A stretch of DNA of 64,000 bases, taken from NCBI GenBank assembly GCA_029747015.1, contig JAKOGI010001173.1:124001-188000 (forward strand), given 5' to 3'. Below the pieces are notes generated by a model. It made no database searches, was not told the DNA's origin, and worked only from the letters and a program-made list of their open reading frames with translations. Position 1 is the stretch's first letter. Every line of letters begins with the position of its first letter. This DNA comes from Carnegiea gigantea. Taxonomy: Eukaryota > Streptophyta > Magnoliopsida > Caryophyllales > Cactaceae. The translations under genes and the position numbers were made by a program. Shown here piece after piece: positions 10,027 to 21,671 of the stretch.

Positions 10027-11149
10027 TGGTAGAGACCATCAAGCCAAGGCCTCCAATGCCACTGAGGAAGACAAGGAGGGTCATAGGAGTGTCAAGGAGG
10101 TCAAGGAAATCCACGCCATGGTCAGAAATGCCTTAACTCATAACCATATCCTATAATCCAGTTCGACCGAAAACAGGCCTGGTTTTGTGCACCTTTTGCA
10201 GCAAGAAGACCTCAGGAATTCTAATGGGAATCTTCACCCTTGTCACGCCTAAGAAGTCAGCTTTGAAATAAAAAAAGTTTCAAGTCATTTGGAGTGCATT
10301 TGGTTGATCAAATACAGCCCACAAGTAAACCGTCCAGAATCCAGTTCAGTTGGGACCACCCGGCTTCTACGGCCTATTTTTCCCAAACGGATAATCCAAA
10401 TCCAGTGAACCTTTTTCCATTAAGAAATAGACTCTTCCAGCTTTCATTTGACTCCTGAATCATCGAATTTGGATCACAAACAAGAGAGTTATGGCACATC
10501 GAATCTGGCCCTGCTGCTGTATGAACGCGATGACAACTAGGAGCAATTAATGCATGAAGAAACTTCTGTTCAAGGGACTTAACCCACGTCCCTCTTACTC
10601 CCAAGGCTAATACATTATATGCTAGGTGGGAAAATGAGTTTAATCTAGTCTCCAAGCTGATGATTCATGGTTCAAGACATAATTATCCATGATACTTTGT
10701 TTTAGTTTTCTTGTACTTTGTCTCTTGCATTTTCTATGTTAGCCTAGTAATTTGTGTTTGTGTCTTTTCATATGTAAGGCCAGCCCTATTAAAGGGCCAC
10801 AGCTGAGTTTGTTTTGATAAAGCAATTATCAAGTATTAAGTAAATTCCAGATTGAGTCCAAACACTCTTTCTCTCACAAAACCCTAGTTCTATATCTTGA
10901 GGCTGGCCCCTCAAGTGGTGTTCCAGGTCTCCTTGTATCAATTAGGTGGTGATTTAATTTTTTGTCCTAATTGGTCTAAGGATATTGCCTAAGTTCTTAG
11001 CAAGAGTGGCTCCTTTTGGATTATCCCTTGTCTTAAGATCTTACCTATCTATCCCTTGCTTGCATTCACTATCTTTCCAAGTTACAAATTTATTGCTAGC
11101 ATACGTGAGCCTTGTGTGTTTGGAGTGATTGGTGAGGCTACATACATCA
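10027..11149 (+). repeat. CRM 5' LTR
   Basis: 1123 bp, starting TGGTAGAGACCATCAAGCC and ending CATACATCA. It aligns end to end with 15595-16714. Its TATA region reads CTATTAAAGG (about 10787-10796), whereas the 3' LTR has ATATAAAAGG (16351-16360), so the 5' promoter has probably been weakened by mutation. Its first ~140 bp have an open frame matching the pol C-terminus. It supplies the last residues of the apparent A2 gag ORF, which are not gag. Confidence 0.88.
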
Positions 11150-11151
11150 TT

Positions 11152-11163
11152 TGGTATCAGAGC
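11152..11163 (+). other. CRM primer binding site (initiator tRNA-Met)
   Basis: TGGTATCAGAGC, an exact match to the classic initiator-Met primer site, two bases after the LTR end. Confidence 0.9.
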
Positions 11164-11220
11164 TTAGGCTACAATCTTGGCCGAGCTTCCATCTCAAAAC
11201 ACATTCCAAAATACAAACTC

Positions 11221-12250
11221 ATGATCCTCAAAGAACCCATATATATGCCGTCCAGAATGTCGTCTAGTCTCACTCTGGAATAAGTTGCCGAGCAAGCTCT
11301 TAGAGAAAAGGCTGAGATGGAGGCCCAAGTTAAGTACCTCTAAACTCAACTCGACCAACTTGTGGAAGAGAAAAGGAGGTGGAACAGAACCCCTAACAGC
11401 TACCACAGCCGTGTTGATTCTGATGAGTCCGAGAGGGAGGAAAACAGTGTCCAAGGGAATTCAAGTAAAAGAGGCTCCATTAGAAGACTCCATGGAAGCC
11501 GTGAAGGCAGCTATGGTGACTTCAAAGTTGATATCCCTGAATTTGAAGGCCAACTGGATCCGGATTACTTCTTGGATTGGCTTCAAACCGTTGAGAGAGT
11601 CCTTGAATATAATGACATTCTGGAGGACAAGAAGGTAAAACTTGTTGCTCTCAAGCTTAGAAAGTATGCATCCATTTGGTGGGCTAACCTAGTGGCTAAA
11701 GGAGCTAGAAAAGGAAAGGGGAAAATCAAAACTTGGACTAAAATGAGGGACAAACTTAAGTCTAAGTTTCTACCATCTTATTACCTTCAAGACAACTACT
11801 TGAGACTTCATCATCTGAAACAAAGGAACAAGAGTGTAGAGGAGTACACTAGGGAGTTTGAACAACTCCTATTGAAATGTGATTTGAGGGAAGATGATGC
11901 TCAAACTATGGTGAGGTATTTAAGTGGGTTAGATGAACATATTGCTCATGTTGTTGAATTGCACCCCCATACTTCCCTTGATGACTTAAGCTCTTTGGCC
12001 TACAAAGTTGAGCAACAAAGAAAATCCAAAGGAAAGGGAGCCCTGTCCAAGCCTACCCCACGGCCTTTTCCCTCTCAAAGACCACCTTACTTTACCCCTA
12101 AACCTTAAACCCCCCTACTATCCAAAAATACCCCCCTAGCGCCCCCATAGCCTCAACAAATTACCTCCCAAGCCCAAGGAAAAGATCCGATGTTTTAGAT
12201 GCCAAGGCCTAGGGCACATTGCTTCTAAATGCCCTAACAAAAGAGTGGTA
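11221..12250 (+). pseudogene. gag: CRM gag with CCHC zinc knuckle
   Basis: The ATG at 11221 is in frame with the main ORF (11362-12108), but TAA codons at about 11281 and 11341 interrupt it; both look like CAA to TAA. The capsid domain is clear: FKVDIPEFEGQLDPDYFLDW, KLRKYASIWWANL, SYYLQDNYLRLHHLKQ, and SVEEYTREFEQLL with VRYLSGL. A frameshift in a C-rich tract around 12110-12160 moves the frame before the zinc knuckle CFRCQGLGHIASKC at 12191-12232 (C-x2-C-x4-H-x4-C), which is in the pol frame. It would be the particle-forming, RNA-binding protein of the element. Confidence 0.88.
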
Positions 12251-13000
12251 TCCCTTGCTGAATATCAAGCTTCTTTTGAGGAGCCAAATGAAGAGGAGGA
12301 AGAAGGAATGGTGGTGTACTTAGCTGAAAATGTAGAGGAAGTTGAGGAGGGACCAGACGAAGGCGAACTTTTGGTGATTAGGAGAGCTTTAAGTGGCTTT
12401 GCTACTTAAGATGACATGGAGCAAAGAGAGGCCATTTTCCACGCCAGATGCACCGTGGGAGGCAAGGTATGCTCACTCATCATTGATCGTGGGAGTTGTG
12501 CTAATGTTGCATCCAAAACCATGGTGGACAAGCTCAAGCTTACGGTCACACCTCATCCCAAGCCCTACACTATTCAATAGCTCAATCAGGGTAAGGGTAT
12601 GCAAATCTCTTCTCGTTGTCTTATTTCTCTTTCAATTGGTAAGAACTATAAAGATGAGATTTGGTGTGATATTGTGCTCATGGATGCTTGCCATATCTTA
12701 TTGGGGAGACCTTGGCTCTTTGATAGAAGTGTCATGCATGATGGCCGGATGAACACTTATACCTTCTATAAAGACCACAAAAAGATCACCCTAACTCCTC
12801 TCAAATTCGCCCCCTCTCCCAAACCCAAAGACAACCCCCATATGGATGTCTTCCTTACCACTCTTCTAAAATCCCAACACCATGAATTTGAACCTTTTAA
12901 AGAGTTGATTTTGATGCAGTCAGAATGGCCAGAGCCTACTACCCATACTCATCCTTTATTTACCCCACATCTCCAAACCTTCCAGCATGTCTTTACATAA
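12251..13000 (+). pseudogene. pro: CRM aspartic protease region
   Basis: An acidic linker (EEPNEEEEEEGMVVYL) leads to the retropepsin core LIIDRGSCANVASK, where the usual catalytic D-[GS]-G-[SA] triad reads DRGS; the glycine-to-arginine change should kill the enzyme. The second half is ILLGRPWLFDRSVMHDG. Two stops lie in the frame, one after SGFAT at about 12405 and one after PHPKPYTIQ at about 12578. The downstream linker to RT ends in a TAA at 12998. Confidence 0.82.
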
Positions 13001-14330
13001 GAAATCCCTCACGGTCTACCACCACAAAGGTCCATCCAATACAAAATAGACCTCATTCCCGGCTGTACTCTCCTAAACAAACCGACTTATAGAATGACCT
13101 TACAAGAAACTCAAGAAATAAAAAGGCAAGTGGATGATCTTCTCTCTAAGGGATTGATTAGAGAGAGTTTGAGTCCATGTGCTGTCCCGGCCTTACTTGT
13201 GCCTAAGGAGGATGGCAGCATGAGGATGTGTGTGGATAGCCATGCAATCAACAAGATTACAATCAAATACCGCTATCCCATTCCAAGGTTGGAGGATTTA
13301 CTTGACGAACTTTGTGGAGCCACCATCTTTTCTAAGATTGATCTTAGAAGTGGCTACTACCAAATTAGAATATATGAAGGAGATGAATGGAAAACGGCTT
13401 TCAAGACCAAGGGAGGCTTGTATGAATGGTTTGTCATGCCCTTTGGCTTGACTAATGCCCCCAGCACCTTCATGAGATTGATGAACCAAGTACTCAAACC
13501 GGTGATTGGCAAATTTGTTGTTGTCTATTTTGACGATATACTCATTTATAGCCGAAGTGAGGAGGATCATGTTCAGCATCTCCATGAGGGACTCACCATC
13601 CTGTCCAATGAGAAGCTTTATGGAAACCTTGAGAAGTGTCATTTCTTCACTCCTCAAGTGGTCTTTTTGGGTTATGTTGTTTCTACCCAAGGGATTCATA
13701 TTGATGAAAGCAAAATAAAGGCCATCCAAGAGTGGCCAGTACCTACATTAATTCACCAAGTTCGGAGTTTTCATGGCTTGGCCTCATTCTATAGAAGATT
13801 TGTAAAAGATTTTAGCACCATTGTTGCCCCTATGACCGAGTTGCTAAAAGGCAAAAGCTTTGAGTGGTCAGATCAAGCCCAATTTGCCTTTGAAGAGATC
13901 AAGAGGAGGCTCACAAGTGCACCCGTTTTGGCCTTGCCTAATTTTTCCAAGATCTTTGAAGTGGAATATGATGCTTCGGGAGTTGGAATTAGGGCTGTCT
14001 TGTCCCAAGAGAAGAGGCCTATAGCCTACTTCAGTGAAAAGCTAAACGAGGCTAAAAGGAAGTACTCTACCTACGACAAGGAGCTCTATGCAATAGTCCG
14101 AGCATTGGAGCATTGGCGGCACTACCTAGTTGGAGGAGAATTCATTTTGCATTCCGATCATGAGGCCTTGAAATACATTCAAGGACAGCATAAACTTAAT
14201 CCCAGGCATGCTAAATGGATTGAGTATCTCCAATCCTTTCACTTCATAATCCATCACAAAGCTGGCAAATTGAACAAAGGAGCGGATGCACTTTCAAGGA
14301 GGTATCTCTTACTTTTTGTTTTAAGCACTA
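13001..14330 (+). pseudogene. pol: CRM reverse transcriptase and RNase H
   Basis: An uninterrupted RT-RNase H stretch from about 13094. RT motifs in order: [20 protein letters not shown] (fingers), [30 protein letters not shown], and the catalytic YFDDILIYS at about 13527-13553, intact. RNase H follows ([59 protein letters not shown]), with the family's D-E-D residues visible. In this element RT would copy the RNA from the Met-tRNA primer. This is the best-preserved enzyme in the whole window. Confidence 0.93.
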
Positions 14331-15652
14331 AAGTTCTTGGCTTTGAGATTGTGAAGGATATGTATCCTACTGATGAAGGCTTCAAAGAAATACATGAGAA
14401 GTGTTCCAAGCATGCTCAAGGACTGTTTCATTTAGAAGAAGGTTTCTTGTTCAAAGGTTCCCGACTTTGCATCCCTAAGTGTGGCTTTAAGGAACTTCTT
14501 ATTTAAGAGCTTCATGGAGGCGCTCTAGCTGGACATTTCGGGGTAGAGAAGACTTGTGCCATGCTCAAAGAACACTACTATTGGCCGCACATGTCCAAGG
14601 ATGTTGAGCACTTTGTGAAGAGATGCTCCATATGTTAAATGGCCAAGAGCCATGTCTTACCTCAAGGCGTATACTGTCCTCTTCCCGTACCTCAATCTCT
14701 ATGGGAGGATGTGAGTTTAGACTTTATTACGGGATTACCAAGAACTCAAAGGAACAAGGATTCAATCATGGTAGTGGTAGATCATTTTTCCAAGATGGCT
14801 CACTTCATCCTATGCCATACCACCAATGATGCTTCCTACATTGCTAATCTCTACTTTAGAGAGATTGTAAGACTCCGTGGTATTCTCAAAAGCATCGTTT
14901 CAGATAGGGACAGCACGTTCCTCAGCCATTTTTAGATCACTTTGTGGATGAAGATGGGTGCTCAACTCAAATTCAGCACCACTTGCCACCCCCAAACCGA
15001 CGGACAAATGGAAGTGGCTAATAGGACCTTGGGCACCTTACTTAGGGTCCTTGTCAAGAAGAGTATAAAAGGGTGGGATGAGTTGCTACCCCATGCAGAA
15101 TTTGCCTTCAATCGAGCACCTAGCAAGGCCACCCACCTCTCCCCTTTTCAAGTAGTGTATGGACAGAATCTATCGAGTCCATTGGATCTCACTCCCATTC
15201 CAAATCCCACCAAATTCAGTTGGGAGGCCGAGAAGAGAGCCAAGGAGATTCACGACTTGTATATTCAAGTGCGAGATAGGATTGCTAAGTCCAATGAACA
15301 AGCCATGAAGCAAGCAAACAAGCACAAAAGAGAAGCCCATTTCCAGCCAGGAGACTTGGTATGGATCCATTTGAGGAAGGAAAGGCTTCTTGATAAGCGC
15401 AAATCCAAGCTAATCCCGAGATCGGATGGTCCTTTTGAGGTCCTTGACAAAATTGGCCCTAGTGCCTACAAAATTGACCTTCCTGGTGACTATGGAGTAT
15501 CCGCCACCTTCAATGTGCCTGACCTCAATCCATATTATGATGAGCATGAGGAACTTCCGAGTTTGAGGTCAAACTCCAATCTAGCCGGGGAGAATGATGG
15601 AGACCATCAAGCCAAGGCATCCAATGCTACTAAGGAAGACAAGGAAGGTTAG
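14331..15652 (+). pseudogene. int: CRM integrase, running into the 3' LTR
   Basis: The HHCC zinc domain is at about 14510-14640 (ELHGGALAGHFG...HMSK...CSIC). The catalytic core has the DDE triad: [19 protein letters not shown] and TDGQMEVANRTL. The C-terminus has the GPFEVLDKIGPSAYKIDLP motif and DLNPYYDEHEEL, but no chromodomain. Stops at 14504, 14636 (CAA or CAG to TAA) and 14933 (probably TGG to TAG) interrupt one continuous frame. The last ~19 codons lie inside the 3' LTR (from 15595), stopping at 15652. The 5' LTR copy stays open further. It would insert the cDNA; CRM integrases are thought to target centromeric chromatin. Confidence 0.9.
15585..15594 (+). other. CRM polypurine tract
   Basis: CCGGGGAGAA directly upstream of the TGATGG start of the 3' LTR. 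It is inside the pol coding frame, consistent with a coding region that overlaps the LTR. Confidence 0.75.
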
Positions 15653-16714
15653 AGGAGTGTCAAGGAGGTCAAGGAAGTCCACGCCATGGTCAAATATGCC
15701 TTAACTCATAACCATATCCTACTGTGCAGTCCGACCAAAAACAGGCCCGATTTTGTGCACCTTTTGTAGCAAGAAGACCTCGGGAATTCTAATAGGAATC
15801 TTGACCCTTGTCAAGCTTAGATTTCAGCTTTCAAATAAAAAATTTCAAGTCATTTGGAGTCCATTTGGTTGATCAAATACAACCCACAAGTAAACCGGCC
15901 AGAATCCAGTCCAGTTCAGACCACCTAGTTTCTACGGCACATTTCTCCCAAACGGCTAATCCAAATCCAGTGAAACATTTTCCACTGGAAGATAAACTCT
16001 TCAAGCTTTCATTTGACTCTTGAATCATCGAATTTGGATCACAAATAAGAGAGTTATGGCACATCGAATTTGGCCCTGCTGCTGTGTGAACGCGCTGACA
16101 ACTAGGAGCAATTAATGCATGAAGGAACTTCTGTTCTAGGGACTTAACCCACATACCTCTTACTCCCAAGGCTGATACATCATGTGCTACGTGGGAAAAT
16201 GAGTTTAATCTAGTCTCCAAGTTGATGATTCATGGTTCAAGACACAATTATCCATGATACTTTGTTTTAGTTTCCTTGTACTTTGTCTCTTGCATTTCCT
16301 ATGTTAGCCTAGTAATTTGTGTTTGTGTCTTTTCATATGTAAGGCCAGCCATATAAAAGGGCCATAGCTGAGTTTGTTTTGATAAAGCAATTATCAAGTA
16401 TCAAGTAACTTTTAGATTGAGTCCAAACACTCTTTCTCTCACAAAACCCTAGTTCTATATCTTGAGGCTGGCCCCTCAAGTGGTGTTCTAGGTCTCCTTG
16501 TATCAACTAGGTGGTGATTTAATTTTGTATCCTAATTGGTCTAAGGAGATTACCCAAGTTCTTAGCAAGAGTGGCTCCTTTTGGATTATCCCTTGTCTTA
16601 AGATCTTGCCTATCTATCCCTTGCTTGCATTCACTATCTTTCCAAGTTACAGATTTGTTGCTAGCATACGTGAGCCTTGTGTGTTTGGAGTGATTGGTGA
16701 GGCTACATACATCA
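15595..16714 (+). repeat. CRM 3' LTR
   Basis: 1120 bp, from TGATGGAGACC to CATACATCA. It holds the TATA box ATATAAAAGG at 16351-16360. After it A2 gag resumes with CCCCATTCCCTTCTTAGATG, the same text as A1 at about 2459. Confidence 0.88.
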
Positions 16715-16719
16715 TTTTT

Positions 16720-17765
16720 AAACATCCCCATTCCCTTCTTAGATGCCCCAAAAGTCAAATTTAGAGCTAATGATGGAAAACATGCTTATGGTATAATAGA
16801 AATAAGATGAGTACATTAAGCAATTAGCCTTAAAGGTTGATGTGCTTATAACTCATAATAGGATGTTAGAGGCCCGGATTACCCAAAAAGCTACTTTTTC
16901 ATCTGCGCCCCCAGATAGACTTCCTAGTAAGCCTGAACCCAACCCTCGTGAGCATTGTAGCTGTGTCACCATGAAAGAGGATGAAGAGGACTTAACTGAC
17001 TCTGAGAAAGTACCAAAGGAAGAGGGTAGAGAGATAACTATGGCTGGTAGTAAAGAGAGCAACTATGGTGGCAAGACTTCCACATTTGTAGAAAATGACT
17101 TTATTCTGATCCCTACCATTTTTCTCCCTAAGCTTCCTGACCTAGGTAGTTTTTCTATCCCATGTGCTATAGGAAAGGTAGAAAATAAGAGAAGGCTATG
17201 TGATTTAGGTGCAAGTGCTAGCATAATGTCCTACTCTTCATTTCAGAAGCTACACCGAGGACCATCACTGGCCACCCCCTTTTCACTACAGTTGGTTGAT
17301 GGTTCTGTAACACAACCCATAGGCAGATTGGAAGATGTGTTAGTCAGTATAGGAGACATTTGGGTATTAGAAGACTTCATTTTAGTCGATATGCCTGAAA
17401 CTGATGATGCCCAAATTACCCTAGGTAGGCCCATTTTGGCGAAAGTTAGTTTCCATATTGATGCGAGAGAGGGTCGTATTTCTTTTGAGGTAGAGGGGAG
17501 GTTTGCTGTGTTTAGCCATAGGAAAGAGGATGTGGTTTCTCCTCATTCTTCCACATTGGATGCATTACCCCTTTCCCCTGAGTATGGTATTGAGGATGTC
17601 TTGAATGATGAAGATGCTCCTAATTCTGAATGGATTTCATATGAGCACCCTGACCAAGGGTATGTTAAGGTAATGTTTTCTGCTCCTATGCCACCTAACA
17701 AGCTCGAGGTTGAGACCCCTGCGTCTAATGATTCTTTGATAAGTGATTATTATAGTTTTGCATGA
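16720..17765 (+). pseudogene. pro: A2 gag C-terminus and aspartic protease
   Basis: Continues A2 after the CRM insertion. An open frame at 16842-17765 includes the gag C-terminal linker (MLEARITQKATFSSAPPDRL) and protease: IPTIFLPKLPDLGSF, the catalytic LCDLGASASIMSYSS with DLGAS intact, then ITLGRPILAKVS. It ends at the TGA at 17763. This is the best protease of the array and could in principle still fold, although Gag and any partner enzymes are lost. The A1 copy is frameshifted at the point where this one is open. Confidence 0.85.
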
Positions 17766-18003
17766 GTTGTTCACTCTATACCCCTTTGAAAGGTTTCGAT
17801 GTTGATTTTGATGTACGAGTAGAGCTAGTTGATGATAGCCTGTCGGATGGGCTAAGAAAGTGATTTGTTTTATATGCGAATGGTACGTCGTGGCACCAAG
17901 TTATGAAGACGAAGGACCTGCAGCCAGAATTGTTAAGATGACACCTTCGACTGAAGAAGTTTGACTTTGTGGTTTGCGATAAGGCTGATCCGGACCAAGC
18001 TTA
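17766..18003 (+). pseudogene. A2 RNase H C-terminal remnant
   Basis: Homologous to 3490-3736 of A1, with GTSWHQVMKTK and LKKFDFVVCDKADPDQA in broken frames (TGA at about 17862, TGA at about 17940). No RT or integrase lies on either side, as in A1. Confidence 0.6.
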
Positions 18004-18681
18004 GAACAAGGGTCAAGCTCTTGACCTTAAGAGAGGTGTTTCTTAGGAGGTAACCCAAGCTTTCTTTCTCTTTCCCTTTTATAGTTTTGATTTTTTATTC
18101 ATTTTAGTTGTTCTAGACCAAAAAGAAAAAAAAGAGAGAAAAAAAAATCTAAATATATGAATAAAATGTTGGTACCATGGTCAAGTAAACCAGAAATATG
18201 ACCATGAGGTGCCAACCTTAAAAAAAATGGAGAAAAAACCGAGTAGTAGCAGACACCGCAAACCGTCCGTCTTGAGCTCCACGGTCCGTGGTGGGCTGCT
18301 AAGGGCCGCGGTCTTGGTTTTTGACTGTGGTGACATTTCCCTTTCCTTTCATTTCATCTTCTTCACTCGACACTTTCTCTTTCTTCCTCCCTTCTCTCCC
18401 TCTAAAACCTCCATAACCAACACCTTCAATCTCCCTCAATTCTTCTCCATTTTTCTTCATTTTCACACCAAATTCCTTCCTTTCACTTAATCTTCCCATT
18501 TCATCCACAAGTTCTCATCTCTTTTCTTCTTCTTCTTCAAAATTCATTTCACCCCCATTCATCCACCATACCCATCCTTTTCTCTCTCTAATTCTTCACA
18601 TTTTTACTTATTTTCTTCAATTTTTTAGGTTTTTGTTCGCATTTTTCATTTTAGTTTTGTTTTTGGTTAGATTTTGTAACT
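18004..18681 (+). promoter_or_regulatory. A2 leader between pol remnant and ORF-1
   Basis: Homologue of 3737-4412: it has an altered GGAGGTAACCCAAGC block at about 18046-18060, the CCGTCCGT...CACGGTCCGTGGTGG motif pair at 18260-18294, and the CT-rich tract 18350-18600. No gene. The motif and the CT tract are conserved between A1 and A2. Confidence 0.5.
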
Positions 18682-19895
18682 ATTGCACCAAACAAAAGGC
18701 AAAGGAGCACCAAGGAGGTTGGTTCAAGTCAAGCACCATCTCGGCCCTAAAGGACATCCAGAATGTCAACCAATGCGCATGCTAGAGGTAACATTCTTCA
18801 TCCTCTTTGTTTGACTCATCTTGATCATGTAGCCAGATATAATTGCTTGGTTAAACGTGTAGTAGCCGCAATTGGATATTATGATGAGGATTTGTTACCC
18901 TGATTGGTAATATTGGATGATATTCATTGGTTGTTTGTTAGAGGTGGTACTAGCCACTTTTTAGAACTCAAAGAGCATACATATGGGGACTTGACCTTAG
19001 AATTTCTAAGTACACTCCACTTCGAGGTCACTAGAGGGCCTCAATGTCAAGCTGGATATATGTTGTTTTCTTACAGGGTTAATTGTATGAACTGATCTTA
19101 GATACATTCGAAATGAGAACCCCTGCATTAGAGTAGCTCTGCATATCCTTGCTTGTTCTCTGTTTACTCGGAATGATAGTTTGAATGTCCCGAGACTTTC
19201 TGGGTTATACTTTCTATCCCATATGCTTGATGGTGTCCAACTTGACCCAGGTTCATTCCTAGCTAGCCAATTGCATAGTGTTGCTATTAGCCCTGAAGGT
19301 AGGATAGTCATTGGTCGGATAATAACCACTATTGCTGGATTCTTAAGTGTTGTGCGCAACCCTAAGGATAGAGTTTCTAGGTCTGAGAGGCTTGATTAAG
19401 CTGTTTCCGAGATTATGAACTTTTATAAAGTTAAGGCTGATCATTTGTGTTGGATTAACCCTAGGGACCGGCTTTTGCCACTTCCCAATGCCGATCGCAC
19501 TACTTTGCTTCACCGAGGTAACCTTTACTGGGTACCCGGTGATGACGACGTTGTTTGACCTGTACCCCACCAACCCGCCCATCACTCTAGTCAAGCACGA
19601 CGTAGTTCATCCTCTCAATCACCCCCACCTCAGTATTCTGATGTCTAAGACACCCTTCGGTCAATTCAAGACGAGCAAGTTTCCCTCCGACCTTTGTAGC
19701 TTTAGAGAGCGCCGCTCTTCAGGATTTTATCGAAGAGCACCACGATGAGCTTCGTGGGTTGCTTGCTTCACAGACCCAATATTTCCAAGACTATAGGGTA
19801 TGTCTAAAGACCTGGCAAGATCGGTATATCTCCTATGGACAACCACCCATCGTCCTCCAACTCCTCCTCTCTGATTTTAATTTTTGTTACTCCCC
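18682..19895 (+). pseudogene. A2 ATHILA ORF-1-family relic
   Basis: Same protein as 4413-5735. The start codon has become ATT at 18682. Recognisable pieces are ILDDIHWLFVRGGTSHFLEL (18904-), LTLEFLSTLHFEVTRGPQCQ, LSGLYFLSHMLDGVQLDPGS (19194-) and GRIITTIAGFL. About 130 bp present in A1 between 4850 and 4985 are missing here near 19110. Stops are scattered through it (e.g. 18900, 19398). Non-functional. Confidence 0.7.
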
Positions 19896-21671
19896 TATCC
19901 TTTTTATTATGATGTGCCCACATTGAGGGCAATGTGCAATTCAAGCATAGGGGAGTTAGTTATCATATTTGGCATCAGATGGCTGTTTTTGTTTCATGTG
20001 TGTGTTTTTTTTTTTGCTTTGTATATATTTTTAGTGGTAGTTTTGTACTTTTTGTTTTAGTTTTGTTTTAGTTGTGCATTTAGTATTCGTCTACGTTGCA
20101 TTTTAGTTTCTTTCTTTTGTTAGTTGCTTTTGCATTTTAGTTTGCATTGTTTGTAGGAGCACGTAAAAAAACAAACCCAAAAAAAAAAACCAAAAAATTC
20201 TCCGATGATGATCTTTATAGATTTGGCAGCTTTCTTTGGTTAGTTTGATCCTTTGATTCACGCAAATTGTGCATAAAAGTTTGCGAATGAATTTTCAAAC
20301 TAAATTCCATGTTTTAATCACATGTTGAATGCGAATTGATTTTTCCCCGTCAGTCTTCACATGAAATTTTGGCATGTATGAGCTAGCAAGCTACTTTTGA
20401 CAATGGTTGATGTCTCGTCGGACTTAGAGCCTCTGAAGACTGTTTATCATTATGAGTCTCATATTTTCTTTCATGTGTGACTCTTCCTTAACGTCATTTC
20501 TCTAGGACTTACCTTGATTCTCATTCAAGATCACATTTCGCATATGCATTTAGGCAATGTGATTGAGGCATTTTTCTTTCTTTGATTTATTTGAAACTCA
20601 CGGCCAAATAGCCACCCTTGTTGTGTATTATATCCCTTGTTAGCTGCTTTGAGCATACAACCGTTTTTCTTGATATGAATGCCTACTTTAGCCTATGACC
20701 AAATACTTGTCTTACCCTTAAGCCAAGGCCAGAGGAGCATTACATTCTTTTGCATCAAGTTTGACAGGGCTTTAACAAGGTGGATTATTATTCTCGTAAG
20801 TGAATTTTGGCTGTTTGGTGCTGGGATGCAAACGTTTAATAAATCCTTTATTTTATTGTGTACAGTTCAGAAAAGAGTTAGACTTTAAAGTTCATTATGG
20901 AATTCCCTTGGCTATTCCCCTTTGAAAAAAAAAAAGAAAATAAGGAAAAAAAAAAGAGAATTGAACAACCAAAAAAAAAAGAAACGAAAGAAAAGAATAA
21001 AATTCGACGAAAGTGATTAGCCTTGTCCAGAATGTAAGGTGTTTGTGATTTTCGACTCTATCTCTTTTCATTTGGAATTTATTTTGCTGATGAATTGATA
21101 TGGTTTGAGAAGGATGCAGCATGATGCATTAGAATTGTTTAAACTCTTAGTCTATGGCATTTAGCTCCTCATTTCCAAAAACATTTATTCCCCTCTTATC
21201 TTTACCCTAACCCACGTTACATCCCTGTGAAATTCCTTGTGATTGTTTAGTGTATTTCCATTTTTATGGTGGCGAATTTGAGAATCTTATCAAGCCTATG
21301 GCAGATTTGTGTCCAAGGAATGAGAATCGAGAGGACCTTGATATATATACATTGTCAAATGCACGAGTGCTAAGTGCCACAAAACTATAGTGAGGTTGTA
21401 CCAGCCTTGCTAGTCTTACTCGTTTCATATGCTACAATGATTGTATTTGGTAATGTCGAGGATGATTGGTTCCAGTTTTGCATTATGGTCTATAAAAAGT
21501 TTTTGAAATTTCATTCCCTATACTGTTTGTTAGTGATATTTTTGCATCTTTTGGGGTACCTTTGGATCATTCTTGCCATTTGAATGTTATCTATGTCTAT
21601 CCTAAGGAGGCTGTGCATATCTTTAATCCTTGCATTGCTTGGACAAGCAACAATTTAAGCATTGAAGAGTT
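19896..21671 (+). other. A2 3' noncoding region and degenerate PPT
   Basis: Homologue of 5736-7499. The internal PPT-like block TTCAAGCATAGGGGAGTT is at about 19940-19957, after CATTGAGGGCAATGTG. The terminal PPT is decayed (AGCATTGAAGAGTT, 21658-21671). A-rich stretches occur at 20167-20195 and 20925-20998. I see no gene; the short ORFs here have no recognisable domain. Confidence 0.65.

Larger units (their letters stand above)
10027..16714 (+). mobile_element. CRM-type Ty3/gypsy chromovirus, full-length but inactivated
   Basis: 6688 bp with 5' LTR 10027-11149 and 3' LTR 15595-16714, ends TGATG...CATCA. The 5-bp target duplication is TTTTC (10022-10026) / TTTTT (16715-16719). An initiator-Met primer site follows the 5' LTR and a CCGGGGAGAA polypurine tract precedes the 3' LTR. 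The order gag-PR-RT-RNaseH-INT is that of Ty3/gypsy. There is no chromodomain after integrase, and the pol frame runs into the 3' LTR, both features of CRM elements (centromeric retrotransposons). Gag and pol carry several nonsense codons and one frameshift. It may mark proximity to a centromere (inference). Confidence 0.85.

Noticed and set aside
10027..10136. C-terminal end of A2 gag (up to 10136)
   Set aside because: The last ~36 codons of that ORF are CRM LTR sequence; the same text recurs at 15595.
11152..11163. Possible tRNA gene fragment (TGGTATCAGAGC)
   Set aside because: It is only the 12-base tRNA-Met primer binding site next to an LTR; no cloverleaf sequence surrounds it. The same holds for 32529-32540.
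13298..13729. 143-codon minus-strand ORF opposite the CRM RT
   Set aside because: Shadow of the RT frame, without recognisable domain.
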